A stretch of DNA of 55,586 nucleotides from Phytoactinopolyspora halophila (GTDB taxonomy: Bacteria > Actinomycetota > Actinomycetes > Jiangellales > Jiangellaceae): NCBI RefSeq assembly GCF_003287285.1, contig NZ_QMIG01000027.1, forward strand, positions 1-55,586. Reading direction: 5' to 3'. The notes under the pieces are model-generated. The model searched no databases. It was not told where the DNA came from and saw only the letters and a program-made list of their open reading frames with translations. Both the position numbers and the translations under genes were made by a program. Each line of letters opens with the position of its first letter. The stretch's first letter is position 1. This document shows, piece after piece, positions 17,596 through 28,703 of the stretch.

Positions 17596-19509
17596 TCACT
17601 GGTAGGACACGAACCAGGGCGCCGGGTCGATGTCCATCGTCTCGGCGGGTGTGAACGTCGGCGTGTCCTCGTCGTAGAAGTTCTTCCAGCCCCACCACAC
17701 ATCATCGGGAGCATCGGCGCGCAGGCGATTCCACGTCTCGAACTTCAGGTCCGGCGTGCCGAATCCATCGGCGTGAATCAGCACCGCCAGCTCGTCGTGG
17801 CTGGTGTCGACCTCGTCCCGGTTATCGATCATCGACAGTTTGAACTGGTGCAACACCAGAAGCTTCTGCGGCAGCTGATGCTCCGCGGTGAGCTCCGCGA
17901 GCCACTCGGCCACCTCGTTGATCTCCTCGGCATCGACCGAGCCGATCTGCTCCAGGTGCCGCTGCCCTTCCCCGATCCGCCACTCCGGATCCAGGGCGAG
18001 GCCGACGTGTGGTTCCGCCAGCAGCTCCTCGTACTCTCGGGCCTGCGTCAGGAAGTCGGTGCGGCCAGGCTGCAAGTCCAGCACGACGTAGACACCCGCC
18101 TCGGCAGCCGCATCGACCCACGGCCGCACTTCCGACACCGGAGTCGTCAACGAGTAGGCACCTTCAGGGCCCGGCTCCGTGTGCGCGATGGTCGTGATGA
18201 GCTCCAACGTGGGAACGACCGGCTCGTCCACAACCGGCTCGTACTCGGCCGCGACCTCCTCGGCACGTTCAAAGGTCTCATCCATGGATTGCTCCCCCAA
18301 CGCACCCATGGCGGCGGAGCGTGGCGTTCCGTACAGGGCGATGAATCGGCGATGCGGCAGCAGCACCTGACCCCCACCGGGAAGCTCGGCCCCCGTGGCC
18401 GCCACATCCAACCGTGCCCGTAGCCGCTCCGCCGATTCGAACTCGCTTCCGATGGCCATGGTCGGGCCGGCCGGGCTTTCGGCCAGCTCGTCGATCAGTT
18501 CGCCGTCGGCCCGCGGATCGGATTCCTCGGTGACGAGCACCCGGGCGCCGCTCGCCCGCGCCGTCGCAACCGTGGCGGTGCCTTCAGCCTCGGGAGCAGC
18601 AAGAACCGTCAGGTCGTCCAACGGCTCCGGCGGTGTCATCGCCGGTAAGGTAGTGCCGTCACCGCCGCTCGCTGCATCGTCCTCGGATCCTTGCGTGGTA
18701 GGCGAACTCTCCGGCGGCTCGGCACCGTCGACAACGAGCCGCTGCACGCCGTCGGCCTCACTAGCAGCCACAGCGGCTACCAGGTCATCCTGCGTCACAT
18801 CCCGCTCGCCGTGCAGCTGCACACCGCTCACCTCGGCGAGCTCGTCGCGGTCCGATGGAGCTTCCACGACGATGTCCGCCTGCTCCATCTCCTCGGCCCG
18901 ACGCGTCGCCTCCGCGCCAAACGTCAGGATCGCCTCGGCGTCGAGGCGGCCGATCTCGTTCTCCACCGCGGACGTCTCAACCGCATCGTCGCCCGAGGCC
19001 CCAGCGTCGTTACTCGAGGCTCCCGAGGTCCCAGCGTCGTCGCCCGAGGTCCCAGCGTCGTCGCCCGAGGTCCCAGCGTCGTCGGCGGTCTCGCCCCCGT
19101 TCGAGGAGTCCGCGTTCTCCTGAGAGGAGCCGGTCCCGTCTCCGGTATCCGGCACCAGCAGGAGCGGCACACCAAGTGCGACGGCCACCGGCGCGGCCGC
19201 GGCCTGACTTGCGAGCTCATCCTCCTCGGCCAGCAGCACCACCGGTGCATGATCGTAGATCGCCTCGCTCATGGCGATCGCTTGTTCCGCGCCGTCGTCG
19301 GTGGAGAGAACGGTGACGTCGTCTCCACCGGCGGCCGGCATGCTCGTTGCGGATCGGGCAGGCTCCTCGGTTTCCGCGGTTCCCTCCTCACCCGGAGGCG
19401 CGCCGTCCGGGGCTTCTTCACCTTCGGGCGAACCGCTACATCCCGCCGCCAGACCCGCCCACACCCAGGCCATGACGACGACGGTACGTGTCCACTGTGT
19501 CACCGTCAC
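17596..19509 (-). CDS. Large lipoprotein with repeat linker and C-terminal TIM-barrel-like domain
   Basis: About 637 residues. GTG 19509 (or GTG 19503) gives a short lipoprotein signal, VVVMAWVWAGLAAGC, whose lipobox Cys would be lipidated; the open frame further upstream overlaps the merR promoter and is not coding. The N-terminal half resembles cell-wall-binding-repeat domains (VTVLSTDDGAEQAIAMSEA, then VALGVPLLLVP). It is interrupted by a DDAGTSG linker repeated from perfect 21-bp units at 19022-19084. The C-terminal 280 residues (RFIALYGTPRSAAMGALGEQ, VYVVLDLQPGRTDFLTQ, HVGLALDPEWR, WKNFYDED) look like a glycosidase-type barrel seen in actinobacterial surface proteins. No activity is established. 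Confidence 0.75.
   Translation of the reverse strand: MTVTQWTRTVVVMAWVWAGLAAGCSGSPEGEEAPDGAPPGEEGTAETEEPARSATSMPAAGGDDVTVLSTDDGAEQAIAMSEAIYDHAPVVLLAEEDELASQAAAAPVAVALGVPLLLVPDTGDGTGSSQENADSSNGGETADDAGTSGDDAGTSGDDAGTSGASSNDAGASGDDAVETSAVENEIGRLDAEAILTFGAEATRRAEEMEQADIVVEAPSDRDELAEVSGVQLHGERDVTQDDLVAAVAASEADGVQRLVVDGAEPPESSPTTQGSEDDAASGGDGTTLPAMTPPEPLDDLTVLAAPEAEGTATVATARASGARVLVTEESDPRADGELIDELAESPAGPTMAIGSEFESAERLRARLDVAATGAELPGGGQVLLPHRRFIALYGTPRSAAMGALGEQSMDETFERAEEVAAEYEPVVDEPVVPTLELITTIAHTEPGPEGAYSLTTPVSEVRPWVDAAAEAGVYVVLDLQPGRTDFLTQAREYEELLAEPHVGLALDPEWRIGEGQRHLEQIGSVDAEEINEVAEWLAELTAEHQLPQKLLVLHQFKLSMIDNRDEVDTSHDELAVLIHADGFGTPDLKFETWNRLRADAPDDVWWGWKNFYDEDTPTFTPAETMDIDPAPWFVSYQ
19022..19084 (-). 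repeat. Three perfect 21-bp repeats inside the lipoprotein gene
   Basis: The unit CCCGAGGTCCCAGCGTCGTC plus G occurs three times exactly, at 19022-19042, 19043-19063 and 19064-19084, with degenerate copies on the left. Translated on the minus strand it gives the heptad DDAGTSG, an acidic flexible linker. Perfect identity suggests recent expansion. Confidence 0.8.
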
Positions 19510-19629
19510 CAACGTAGCAACAGCAGATCGAATTATCGCCGGTGCGAGCACCACAAATCGTCGACTCTTCCGTTCGGCATGCGCGGGAACATTGCCGTCC
19601 CTGGATGGTCCACATACCCGGCGTGAAGC

Positions 19630-19660
19630 TTGACCTGGAGTACACTCCAGGTGCGATTCT
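19630..19660 (+). promoter_or_regulatory. MerR autoregulatory promoter/operator
   Basis: TTGACC (19630-19635), a 19-bp spacer and GATTCT (19655-19660) enclose the near-perfect dyad ACCTGGAGT-AC-ACTCCAGGT (19633-19652). GTG 19667 is 6 bases after the -10, as at the reductase promoter at 245-275. MerR regulators bind and untwist such long-spacer promoters. Autoregulation is inferred from position. Confidence 0.75.
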
Positions 19661-19666
19661 CGGATC

Positions 19667-20089
19667 GTGACGCAATACTCGCCGGCGCAGGTCGCCGAGA
19701 AGACCGGATTCAGCATCGACACGTTGCGCTACTACGAGCGCATCGGCCTCCTGCACCACGTCACTCGCACGACCGGTGGCAGGCGAATCTTCACCGACGA
19801 CGATCTCGGCTGGCTCGGCCTGGTGCGCTGTCTACGGGACACCGGTATGCCCATCGCGGACATGCTGCGCTTCGCAGAGCTGTGCCGGGCGGGTGACGAC
19901 ACGGTCCCGGCCCGGCTCGAGCTGCTCGAACAACACGACGCGGCGGTGCAGGAGAAGATCGCGCACCTGCGTGCTCAGCAGCGCCGCATTCGCGACAAGA
20001 TCCAGTGGTATCGAAACACCGAGGGGTGCCAGGTCGACCGCTCGGCACCGGCGGACCGCTCCGATTCCGCGGAGGCTGTGAGCCGCTGA
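19667..20089 (+). CDS. MerR-family transcriptional regulator
   Basis: A 140-residue regulator. The N-terminal winged helix-turn-helix reads SPAQVAEKTGFSIDTLRYYE, then RIGLLHHVTRTTGGRRIF. A dimerisation helix with LELLEQHDAAVQEKIAHLRAQQ follows, then IQWYRNTEGC. This architecture and the CTTGACCTGGAG-type operator fit the AdhR/NmlR-like branch that senses aldehydes or electrophiles. One Cys lies near the end (EGCQVD), a possible redox sensor. There is no ribosome-binding site; the GTG start fits a leaderless mRNA. Likely targets are its own gene and the reductase at 282, which has the sister operator (inference). Confidence 0.88.
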   Translation: MTQYSPAQVAEKTGFSIDTLRYYERIGLLHHVTRTTGGRRIFTDDDLGWLGLVRCLRDTGMPIADMLRFAELCRAGDDTVPARLELLEQHDAAVQEKIAHLRAQQRRIRDKIQWYRNTEGCQVDRSAPADRSDSAEAVSR

Positions 20090-20096
20090 CGGGTGT

Positions 20097-20154
20097 CCGG
20101 GGCCGCAGACCGTGAGCCGGGCGGAACGGCTCGAACGGACGATCCCGGCCCCGG
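20097..20154 (+). terminator. Cruciform-like inverted repeat between merR and the Eis gene
   Basis: CCGGGGCCG (20097-20105) pairs with CGGCCCCGG (20146-20154). An inner stem, GAGCCG/CGGCTC (20114-20119 and 20127-20132), lies in the loop. It sits between two convergent genes, so a shared terminator is likely. Confidence 0.4.
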
Positions 20155-20188
20155 CTACGCCTCGTGTCGTGGCTACGCCTGGTGTCGT
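20153..20188 (+). repeat. Two 18-bp tandem repeats
   Basis: GGCTACGCCTCGTGTCGT (20153-20170) is repeated at 20171-20188 with one change, just before the Eis-type stop codon. A more degenerate third unit continues into the end of that gene. The function is unknown. Confidence 0.5.
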
Positions 20189-20190
20189 GA

Positions 20191-21426
20191 TCAGAACGCC
20201 TCGTGTGACCAGGGTGCCCGGCGCCAACCGAACGCCGTCGTTGCCGCCGCCAGGCGACCGGGCCGGTGTTCCGTCACGAGTCCTGCCGCTGCCAGCGACT
20301 GCAACGACGTGCCCCCGAGGTAGGCGGCACCGAGCCCGCGGACGTCGAGCGAGAGGTCGGGCTCGGCCGTGGTCGCCTCGCAGGTGGCGGAGTCGGCATC
20401 ACCCCTGAGGTGCCAGCGCCCGGCGTTGTCCGGGAACATCGCGTCGGTGATTTCCAGAACGACGTCTATCGGTGCGGCATACCTCCGCCGGGCCAGCGCC
20501 GCGGGGACGTCCACCACGCGCACCCACAACCCGGGGCCCATCGGTGCCGTCAGGGCGTGAACGTTGGTGGCCATGTGCCGCAGCGGTTCGTCGACGGCCC
20601 CGAACGGGCACCGGACGGTACGCACGAGGTCGATCGACAGCAGGTAGCGCCACAGCGCCGCGTAAGCCTCGGTGTTCGTCGCCAGCATCTCGGTCACCAG
20701 CGCTTCGCCACCGGGACTGTTCATATTCCACTGCAGCTTGGTGCGCAGCAGCGCGTAGCCGTGCGCTCCGTCCTCGTCCTCGTATACGACGGCACGCTCG
20801 GCCGACATTCCTCGCCGGCGCGACTCCGGATCGAGTGTACGCATCTCCCACCAGCGACCAGGACGAGCTGACACACCCGGGCGCTCGTGGCGTGCCCGAT
20901 CGTGGATGTCGGCAAGCGTCTTGCTGATCTCAGCAGGCTGCTCGTGACGCAGCCGGCCAGGCGGCGTGGTTCCTGGCACCTCGGTCTCGAGGACAGGGAT
21001 CTCGTACTCGACGTTCCACGACGCGACGCCGTAGCCGTAGCGCCCGTAGATGCCGCCCTCGCTGGCCCACAACGCCGCGATCGGCTCGGTGCCGCGCTCG
21101 CGGATCGCGTGCAGCTGTTCGTTCATGATCCGCCTGAGCAGCCCGCGACGGCGATGCGTGGTGGCGACGGCGACGGCAGTCACATGAGCGGTGGGCATCG
21201 GTCCACCGGGAACGGTCATGTCCCTGGTCAGCACACCAGCACTGCCGACGAGACGGTCCCCGTCAACGGCGACGTGCCGGCGGTCCGGTTCGAACACTTT
21301 CGGAAGCGCCTCCAGCAACTCCTCCCGCGGATCGTTGAGGAAGGCGCGGGAGATGAGGGCCACCAGCTCGGGAAGATCGTCGTCAGTACAGGTGCGCACG
21401 GTCAGTTCGTCAATGGGGTCAGTCAC
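20191..21426 (-). CDS. Eis-type GNAT N-acetyltransferase
   Basis: A 411-residue enhanced-intracellular-survival family acetyltransferase. The N-terminal GNAT domain has VTAVAVATTHRRRGLLRRI (acetyl-CoA loop V-x-x-x-x-R-R-x-G). A second GNAT-like domain and a sterol-carrier-like C-terminal domain follow (APIDVVLEITDAMFPDN, DLSLDVRGLGAAYLGGTS). The protein ends in Phe, whose free carboxylate is the general base in Eis. WASEGGIYGRYGYG is a family marker. Mycobacterial Eis acetylates aminoglycosides at several positions, so this could confer such resistance; the native substrate is unknown. It starts with GTG 21426 with a weak ribosome-binding site. Confidence 0.88.
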   Translation of the reverse strand: MTDPIDELTVRTCTDDDLPELVALISRAFLNDPREELLEALPKVFEPDRRHVAVDGDRLVGSAGVLTRDMTVPGGPMPTAHVTAVAVATTHRRRGLLRRIMNEQLHAIRERGTEPIAALWASEGGIYGRYGYGVASWNVEYEIPVLETEVPGTTPPGRLRHEQPAEISKTLADIHDRARHERPGVSARPGRWWEMRTLDPESRRRGMSAERAVVYEDEDGAHGYALLRTKLQWNMNSPGGEALVTEMLATNTEAYAALWRYLLSIDLVRTVRCPFGAVDEPLRHMATNVHALTAPMGPGLWVRVVDVPAALARRRYAAPIDVVLEITDAMFPDNAGRWHLRGDADSATCEATTAEPDLSLDVRGLGAAYLGGTSLQSLAAAGLVTEHRPGRLAAATTAFGWRRAPWSHEAF

Positions 21427-21543
21427 GCTGCTTGTCTAACCGATTCCAGGTCGGCATGCCACGTGTTTTCCGGGCGCTCCGGTGGAGGCCACCCCCGGGG
21501 CCACTGCCGCGTATTCACGCGGAGATCGGGGTATCAAGGACAT

Positions 21544-23034
21544 ATGGTCCGCCTGATCGAACCCGAGCACCACCTTTCGCTCGGCGACTACGAAGCGGTT
21601 GCTCATCTTGGCGCCGCCGTGAGCGATCTGCGGCACGAGGCCGAATCATTGCGGTCAGCAGTCGGGACACGCCGGGTGTGGATGGTCAACAGCACGCCAC
21701 GCGGTGGCGGCGTGGCCGAAATGCTTCCACCTCTGATCAACTTGATGTCCGAGCTGGGCGTAGACGCGCGCTGGCTCGTCATGCAAACCGACGAGCCCGA
21801 CTTCTTCCGGCTCACCAAGCGGGTGCACAACCTCGTGCAGGGCCATGGCGAGCCCGAGATCACCGAGGACGAGCGCGGCCTGTACGAGAAGATCAGCTAC
21901 GAGACCGCCGAGGCCATCAGCGAGTACCTCGAAGCTGGCGACGTGCTCGTCGTCCATGACCCCCAGCCGCTGGCGGCCGGTGCCCTCATACGCCAGGAGC
22001 TGGGGCCGGACGGGCTCGTGGCGATCTGGCGCTGTCACATCGGCCTCGACGAGCACAGCCCGCAGACCCGGACCGCGTGGGACTTCCTGTGCCCGTATAC
22101 CGAACCGTATGACCACGCCGTGTTCAGCGCACCCGAATACATACCGGGGTGCCTGTCGGGAAAGTCGACGATCATCCATCCGGGCATCGACCCGCTGAGC
22201 CACAAGAACCGCGAGCTTCCCGTACACAAGATCGTCGGCATTCTCTCCAACGGCGGGCTCACCGGCTCCGCGGAGCTGGTGCCCAGTCCGTCCTTCGACC
22301 ACCGGGCCAAACGCCTGCAACCCGACGGGAGCTGGGCGGCGGCCACCGAGCCCGAGGATTTCGGCCTCCTGTACCGGCCCATCGTCAGCCAGGTGTCCCG
22401 CTGGGACCGCCTGAAAGGTTACGTCCCGCTCCTTCGAGGATTCTCCCGTTTCAAGGAAACCCTCGGCGACCTCGACGAGCTCGACGAACTACCTCGCCGA
22501 ACACTCGAGCGGGTCGGCCTGGTGCTGGCCGGCCCCGATCCCACCGGCGTCAGCGACGACCCCGAAGCACACGACGTTCTCGACGAGATACGCCAGGCCT
22601 ACATGAGTCTCTCCCCGGAGATCCGGGAAAGCATCGCCGTGATCACGCTTCCGATGGCGTCGGCGAAGGAGAACGCTCTGATTGTCAATGCCCTGCACCG
22701 CTGCTCGGACATCGTCGTCCAGAACTCGCTGCAGGAAGGCTTCGGATTGACGGCGACCGAGGCGATGTGGAAACAGACGGCCGTGATCACGTCCGAGGCG
22801 GCTGGCCTGCGGCAGCAAGTCCGGCCAGGGCTCGACGGTCACACTGTGCGAGACGCCGAGGACCCGGACGCGATCGCAGGAGCGCTCCACGCGATGCTGC
22901 GCGATCAGAAGCGGCGGGAGTTGCTCGGACACAACGCCCAGCAGCGGGTGTACAGCGACTTCCTGATCTTCACCCAGATTCGTTCGTGGCTCGAGTTGAT
23001 CGTCGGCACCCTGGCGAGCGAGCCCGACGGCTGA
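21544..23034 (+). CDS. GT4 glycosyltransferase, trehalose synthase (TreT) like
   Basis: A 496-residue GT-B retaining glycosyltransferase. MVNSTPRGGGVAEMLPPL is the N-terminal nucleotide-sugar/acceptor loop typical of trehalose glycosyltransferring synthase. IWRCHIGLDEHSPQ and STIIHPGIDPLS follow in the middle, and the C-terminal EGFGLTATEAMWKQTAV has the E-x7-E donor-binding motif. It would join NDP-glucose and glucose to trehalose (known for TreT), but the acceptor cannot be confirmed. ATG 21544 follows AAGGA; the frame open upstream overlaps the Eis gene and is not coding. It is divergent from that gene and alone on its strand. Confidence 0.8.
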   Translation: MVRLIEPEHHLSLGDYEAVAHLGAAVSDLRHEAESLRSAVGTRRVWMVNSTPRGGGVAEMLPPLINLMSELGVDARWLVMQTDEPDFFRLTKRVHNLVQGHGEPEITEDERGLYEKISYETAEAISEYLEAGDVLVVHDPQPLAAGALIRQELGPDGLVAIWRCHIGLDEHSPQTRTAWDFLCPYTEPYDHAVFSAPEYIPGCLSGKSTIIHPGIDPLSHKNRELPVHKIVGILSNGGLTGSAELVPSPSFDHRAKRLQPDGSWAAATEPEDFGLLYRPIVSQVSRWDRLKGYVPLLRGFSRFKETLGDLDELDELPRRTLERVGLVLAGPDPTGVSDDPEAHDVLDEIRQAYMSLSPEIRESIAVITLPMASAKENALIVNALHRCSDIVVQNSLQEGFGLTATEAMWKQTAVITSEAAGLRQQVRPGLDGHTVRDAEDPDAIAGALHAMLRDQKRRELLGHNAQQRVYSDFLIFTQIRSWLELIVGTLASEPDG

Positions 23035-23209
23035 GAAATCCATCCGCTCTGCCATCACGCGGGTTTGCGTTCCGCCACTGTCCCGACCGCTGCCAGCGGT
23101 CTGTGCCTGGACCCGATGTCCGAGGGCTCTGGTTAGATTGGAGCCAAGCACCGTCGGCAGGCCGCCGTCGGCAGGCCGCGGGGCGGGCCACGTCACGGAT
23201 GGAGACACG

Positions 23210-25594
<2,385 letters not shown>

Positions 25595-25689
25595 CCGAGG
25601 GCTGGCACGGGGTTCGGGCCGCCACGGGGCATCGCTCCGGCCCGCACGTCGGGCTTGGCCACGCAGGTCAGGCTGGCCGCACAGTGAGA

Positions 25690-26163
25690 CTACTCGATCT
25701 CGCTGCGCACGGTCGTGATGGCAGCATCCAGCCGGGTCCGCAGCTGCGGATCGTCGAGGTCCAGAGCCGCGTCGACGACGGCATTCCACACGAGGCTGCC
25801 GTCGGCCCGTCGCCGCCCGGTCACCTGGACCCCGTGCTCGCCGCTGAGCGGCACGTGCCGGGTGATGACGACGCTGGCCGTCACCTGCTCGCGGACCACG
25901 TCCACCAGCCGGGTCGGCTCGTTCAGGACAAGCCGGTACGGCCCGGCATGTTCCGATGTCGCCACCGGTGTCACCAGCAGGTGCGCAGCGTCGCCGTCCC
26001 ACGAAGCCCGCTCGATCTCGTACCAGTGGATCGAGCCGTCCGGCCAGATCAGGCGCCGGTTGGTGGCGCTCACCTCGCCATCCGGGCCACTGGCCCGGGC
26101 CAGCACCCGTTCTCCTGGCTCCAAGTTCGGCATGGACACGGTTCGCCGTCGACGTTGCAACAC
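25690..26163 (-). CDS. Conserved actinobacterial protein of unknown function
   Basis: About 157 residues, with no signal peptide or membrane helix. The N-terminal half reads LEPGERVLARASGPDGEV, then IHWYEIERASWDGDAAHLLV, alternating strands like a PH-type (bPH) barrel. The second half, VREQVTASVVITRHVPL and GSLVWNAVVDAALDLDD, is the conserved part in actinobacterial homologues. GTG 26163 is the longest start; ATG 26133 (MPNLEPGE) is equally possible. It ends 96 bp from the convergent UvrA-like gene. The function is unknown. Confidence 0.7.
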   Translation of the reverse strand: MLQRRRRTVSMPNLEPGERVLARASGPDGEVSATNRRLIWPDGSIHWYEIERASWDGDAAHLLVTPVATSEHAGPYRLVLNEPTRLVDVVREQVTASVVITRHVPLSGEHGVQVTGRRRADGSLVWNAVVDAALDLDDPQLRTRLDAAITTVRSEIE

Positions 26164-26189
26164 CCGTCAACTCTACGGTCTACCCACAG

Positions 26190-27257
26190 TCAGCGCAGAT
26201 ACTCCCGCAGTGCCGTCGCCGCCTTCTCCTGCCGCAGCTTGTTCAGCGTCCGCCGCTCGATCTGCCGGATCCGTTCCCGCGTCACACCGAGAATGCGCCC
26301 GACCTCTTCCAGCGTGCGCACCCGCCCGTCGTCGAGCCCGAACCGGAGCCGCACCACCCGGCGTTCGCGCTCGTTCAGGCACGACAGCGCGGCGAGCACC
26401 TGGTCACGCAACATCGACTGCGTCACGATCTCGGCAGGTGACAGCTCATCGGTGTCCTCAACCAGTTCACCGAAGGATTGCTCGGCGCGCTCGCCCACCG
26501 GTGCCTGCAAGCTCACCGGCTCATCGACGAACGTCAGCAGCTCGGTGACCCGCTCCGGCTCGATGCCGGACAACCGCGCGAGCTCCTCGGGCGAGGGATC
26601 ACGGGTCTGCGTCTGCCACATGGCGCGACGTGCTCGCAGCACCCGGTTGAGCTCGTCCACCACGTGCACGGGCAGCCGTATCGTCCGGCTCTGCTCGGCC
26701 AGGGCACGGCTAATCGCCTGGCGAATCCACCAGGTCGCATACGTGGAGAACTTGAACCCGCGGGTGTAGTCGAACCGCTCGACCGCACGCATCAAGCCGA
26801 CGTTTCCCTCTTGCACGAGGTCGAGCAAGGTCAATCCCCGTCGCATGTAGCGGCGGGCCACGGATACCACCAGCCGCAGGTTGGCCTCGGTCAGCCGGCG
26901 CTTGGCCGCCCGGCCGATCAGGACCAGCTGGTTGAGGTCGTCGTAGTCCGGATCCGCACGGCCGTTCTTCGCGATCCGTTCCTCCGCCAGCACACCCGCT
27001 TCGATCTCCCGGGCGAGCGTGACCTCTTCGGCCGCTGAAAGCAGCGGCACCCGGCCGATCTCGTCGAGATACCGGCGAACCAGATCCGGATTGACGCCCG
27101 GCGCCGCGTAATCCGCCGCACCGGGCACCTCGCTGGCTACCTCGGCGTCTTCGAACCCTGGATCGGGGCGCGCGTACGCGCCTGTACTCCCCCGTGCGTC
27201 ATCTGTCGTCCGGTCTTGTACCGGCACGGTCGCCCTTGCCGTGGTTGTCAATGCCAC
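26190..27257 (-). CDS. RNA polymerase sigma factor, group 2 (RpoD/HrdB/SigB-like)
   Basis: About 355 residues. Region 1.2 is [18 protein letters not shown]; region 2 is [39 protein letters not shown] and [15 protein letters not shown]; region 3 follows; region 4.2 is [19 protein letters not shown], which contacts the -35 box. It lacks the long acidic N-terminus of the housekeeping factor, so it is a non-essential group 2 sigma. GTG 27257 is preferred: GGAGG lies 9 bases upstream and overlaps the two earlier GTG codons. It is not next to an anti-sigma gene. Confidence 0.93.
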   Translation of the reverse strand: MALTTTARATVPVQDRTTDDARGSTGAYARPDPGFEDAEVASEVPGAADYAAPGVNPDLVRRYLDEIGRVPLLSAAEEVTLAREIEAGVLAEERIAKNGRADPDYDDLNQLVLIGRAAKRRLTEANLRLVVSVARRYMRRGLTLLDLVQEGNVGLMRAVERFDYTRGFKFSTYATWWIRQAISRALAEQSRTIRLPVHVVDELNRVLRARRAMWQTQTRDPSPEELARLSGIEPERVTELLTFVDEPVSLQAPVGERAEQSFGELVEDTDELSPAEIVTQSMLRDQVLAALSCLNERERRVVRLRFGLDDGRVRTLEEVGRILGVTRERIRQIERRTLNKLRQEKAATALREYLR

Positions 27258-27364
27258 CGGCACCACCTCCGGGGGTCGGGACGAGACCCTCGACGGTGTC
27301 TAAGTCTGCCGTGTATTGCCCAACCTTTCTACCCGTTGACAAACGAGTGATGGCTTGTATGGAT

Positions 27365-28054
27365 TCAGGAATGGATTTCCGATTTGCCTTCGCCGCCTTG
27401 CCATGATGTGAGATCGACCAGCACATCGGCCTTGTCCCGTGTCTCCTGGATCATCCGGGCATTCGGCGCGTCGACTCGTTCCACCCACCTCGTTGCGAAT
27501 TCCGGCGACTTGCCGAATCGGACGTGCCGATCGACGAGCCGGCGCATCCGCGTCTCGTCGTCGGTGTGGACGAACCACACCTCATCCAGGCAGGAACGGA
27601 CGTCCCGCCACTCGGGGCGATCGAGCAGAAGGTAGTTTCCCTCGGTGATCACCACGTCGGGCTCCGGCCCGATCGGAATGGCGCCAGCGATCGGCTGTTC
27701 CAGCTCTCGCTCGAAGCCCGGCGCGTAGACGACGTGTGCGGGCCGCGCGCGGATCCGGGCCAGCAACGCCACGTAGCCGTAGGCGTCGAAAGTCTCCGGG
27801 GCCCCTTTCCGGTCACGCAGACCGAGCCGTTCCAGTTCGACGTCCGCGAGATGATAGCCGTCCATCGGCACCGATGCCGCGACCGAGCCGAGCGTCCTGT
27901 CCAGCGCCTCGGTAAACGTCGACTTGCCGGCACCGGGAACGCCGACGACGCCGACGACGACGCGAGCGGTGTCGCCGGAACGGCGGCGAAGCAGGCGATC
28001 CGCCAGATCCTCGAACTCGGCTCCTGACGGTGACATGACGACGCGGTGCTGCAT
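27365..28054 (-). CDS. P-loop nucleoside/pantothenate kinase-like protein
   Basis: A 229-residue kinase of the uridine kinase/PanK/FrcK-like group. Walker A is GVPGAGKST near residue 38; PMDGYHLADVELERLG is the substrate and Walker B-like region; APGFERELEQPIAG and VVITEGNYLLLDRPEW follow; DETRMRRLVDRHVRFGKS is the lid. The substrate may be a nucleoside or sugar; the sequence does not say. ATG 28054 follows GAGGGAG; 46 further codons are open upstream without homology. It lies downstream of a TetR gene on the same strand, with a 53-bp gap, so the two may form an operon. Confidence 0.83.
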   Translation of the reverse strand: MQHRVVMSPSGAEFEDLADRLLRRRSGDTARVVVGVVGVPGAGKSTFTEALDRTLGSVAASVPMDGYHLADVELERLGLRDRKGAPETFDAYGYVALLARIRARPAHVVYAPGFERELEQPIAGAIPIGPEPDVVITEGNYLLLDRPEWRDVRSCLDEVWFVHTDDETRMRRLVDRHVRFGKSPEFATRWVERVDAPNARMIQETRDKADVLVDLTSWQGGEGKSEIHS

Positions 28055-28107
28055 GTCACGGCTCCCTCTCTGCACGCCGGCCCGCTGCGGGGACGGGGCC
28101 GCGGCCT

Positions 28108-28668
28108 TCAGTCGTGAATGACGAACTCCAGGGCGGAGCGTACCGGGGCCACCGTAGCGCCCCCGGCCACGTTCAGCAGCGCCGAGCGCCACGCCGCGAC
28201 CAGCATGCCTGCCGCGTACTCGAGGTCTCTGGATAGCATCGCCCGCACCGTCACCTCGATCGGATCTGCGTCGTCGTGCGGCGGTGGCTCCCCCAGCACC
28301 CGGCAGGCATCAAACCGGACAGCGGCATCGAACGCGACGAGAACCGCCGAACGCACCGCCGCCCGGCAGGTGGCATCACCCGGAGTATCCGGAATGGCAT
28401 CCGACATTCCGGCCGACTCCGCCGCGCCCTCCATCCGGTCGGTCACCCGTCTCTCCAGGTCGGTCCGCACGACGGTGTAGAGGCCGAGCTTGGAACCGAA
28501 ATGGTGGTACAGCGAGCCGGTGGTCACGCTCGCCTTCGCCGCGATGTCGGTGACGTTGCTCCCTTCGAACCCAGCGCGTTCGAAGTGATGCAGCGCTGCC
28601 TCGATGAGCCGCGCCTTCGCCGAGCCCGGGACAGGGATCCATTCCGGCATACCCATAGGATAACGCAT
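28108..28668 (-). CDS. TetR-family transcriptional regulator
   Basis: A 187-residue regulator. The N-terminal helix-turn-helix reads LIEAALHHFERAGFEGSNVT, then DIAAKASVTTGSLYHHFGSK. The C-terminal ligand-binding domain is of the TetR_C type seen with FxDACRVLGEP. ATG 28668 has a -10 TATGAT 9 bases upstream (28683-28678) and no ribosome-binding site, so it may be near-leaderless; in-frame ATGs at 28656 and 28650 are alternatives. It is divergent from the VOC gene at 28704, with the two promoters interlocked around TAATCCGATTA, a likely operator that would control both. Confidence 0.87.
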   Translation of the reverse strand: MRYPMGMPEWIPVPGSAKARLIEAALHHFERAGFEGSNVTDIAAKASVTTGSLYHHFGSKLGLYTVVRTDLERRVTDRMEGAAESAGMSDAIPDTPGDATCRAAVRSAVLVAFDAAVRFDACRVLGEPPPHDDADPIEVTVRAMLSRDLEYAAGMLVAAWRSALLNVAGGATVAPVRSALEFVIHD

Positions 28669-28696
28669 TGACGGTATATCATAATCCGATTACGGT
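28668..28696 (+). promoter_or_regulatory. Divergent promoter and operator between tetR and the VOC gene
   Basis: On the plus strand TTGACG (28668-28673), a 17-bp spacer and TACGGT (28691-28696) precede ATG 28704 by 7 bases, giving a leaderless mRNA. The minus-strand -10 TATGAT lies within the same stretch. The 11-bp palindrome TAATCCGATTA (28682-28692) overlaps both and suits TetR repression. Confidence 0.55.
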
Positions 28697-28703
28697 TCTC
28701 GTC

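Noticed and set aside
19022-19084. A CRISPR array
   Set aside because: The 21-bp units are directly tandem with no spacers, lie in frame in a coding region, and no cas genes are present.
17596-19722. A longer lipoprotein starting at 19722
   Set aside because: The extension would overlap the merR promoter and start, has no homology, and hides the lipoprotein signal that begins at 19509 or 19503.
27336-27363. A TTGACA with TATGGA 16 bp downstream, as an antisense promoter toward the kinase gene
   Set aside because: The -10 lacks the final T and no transcript unit follows on that strand; it is probably chance in a rare AT-rich gap.
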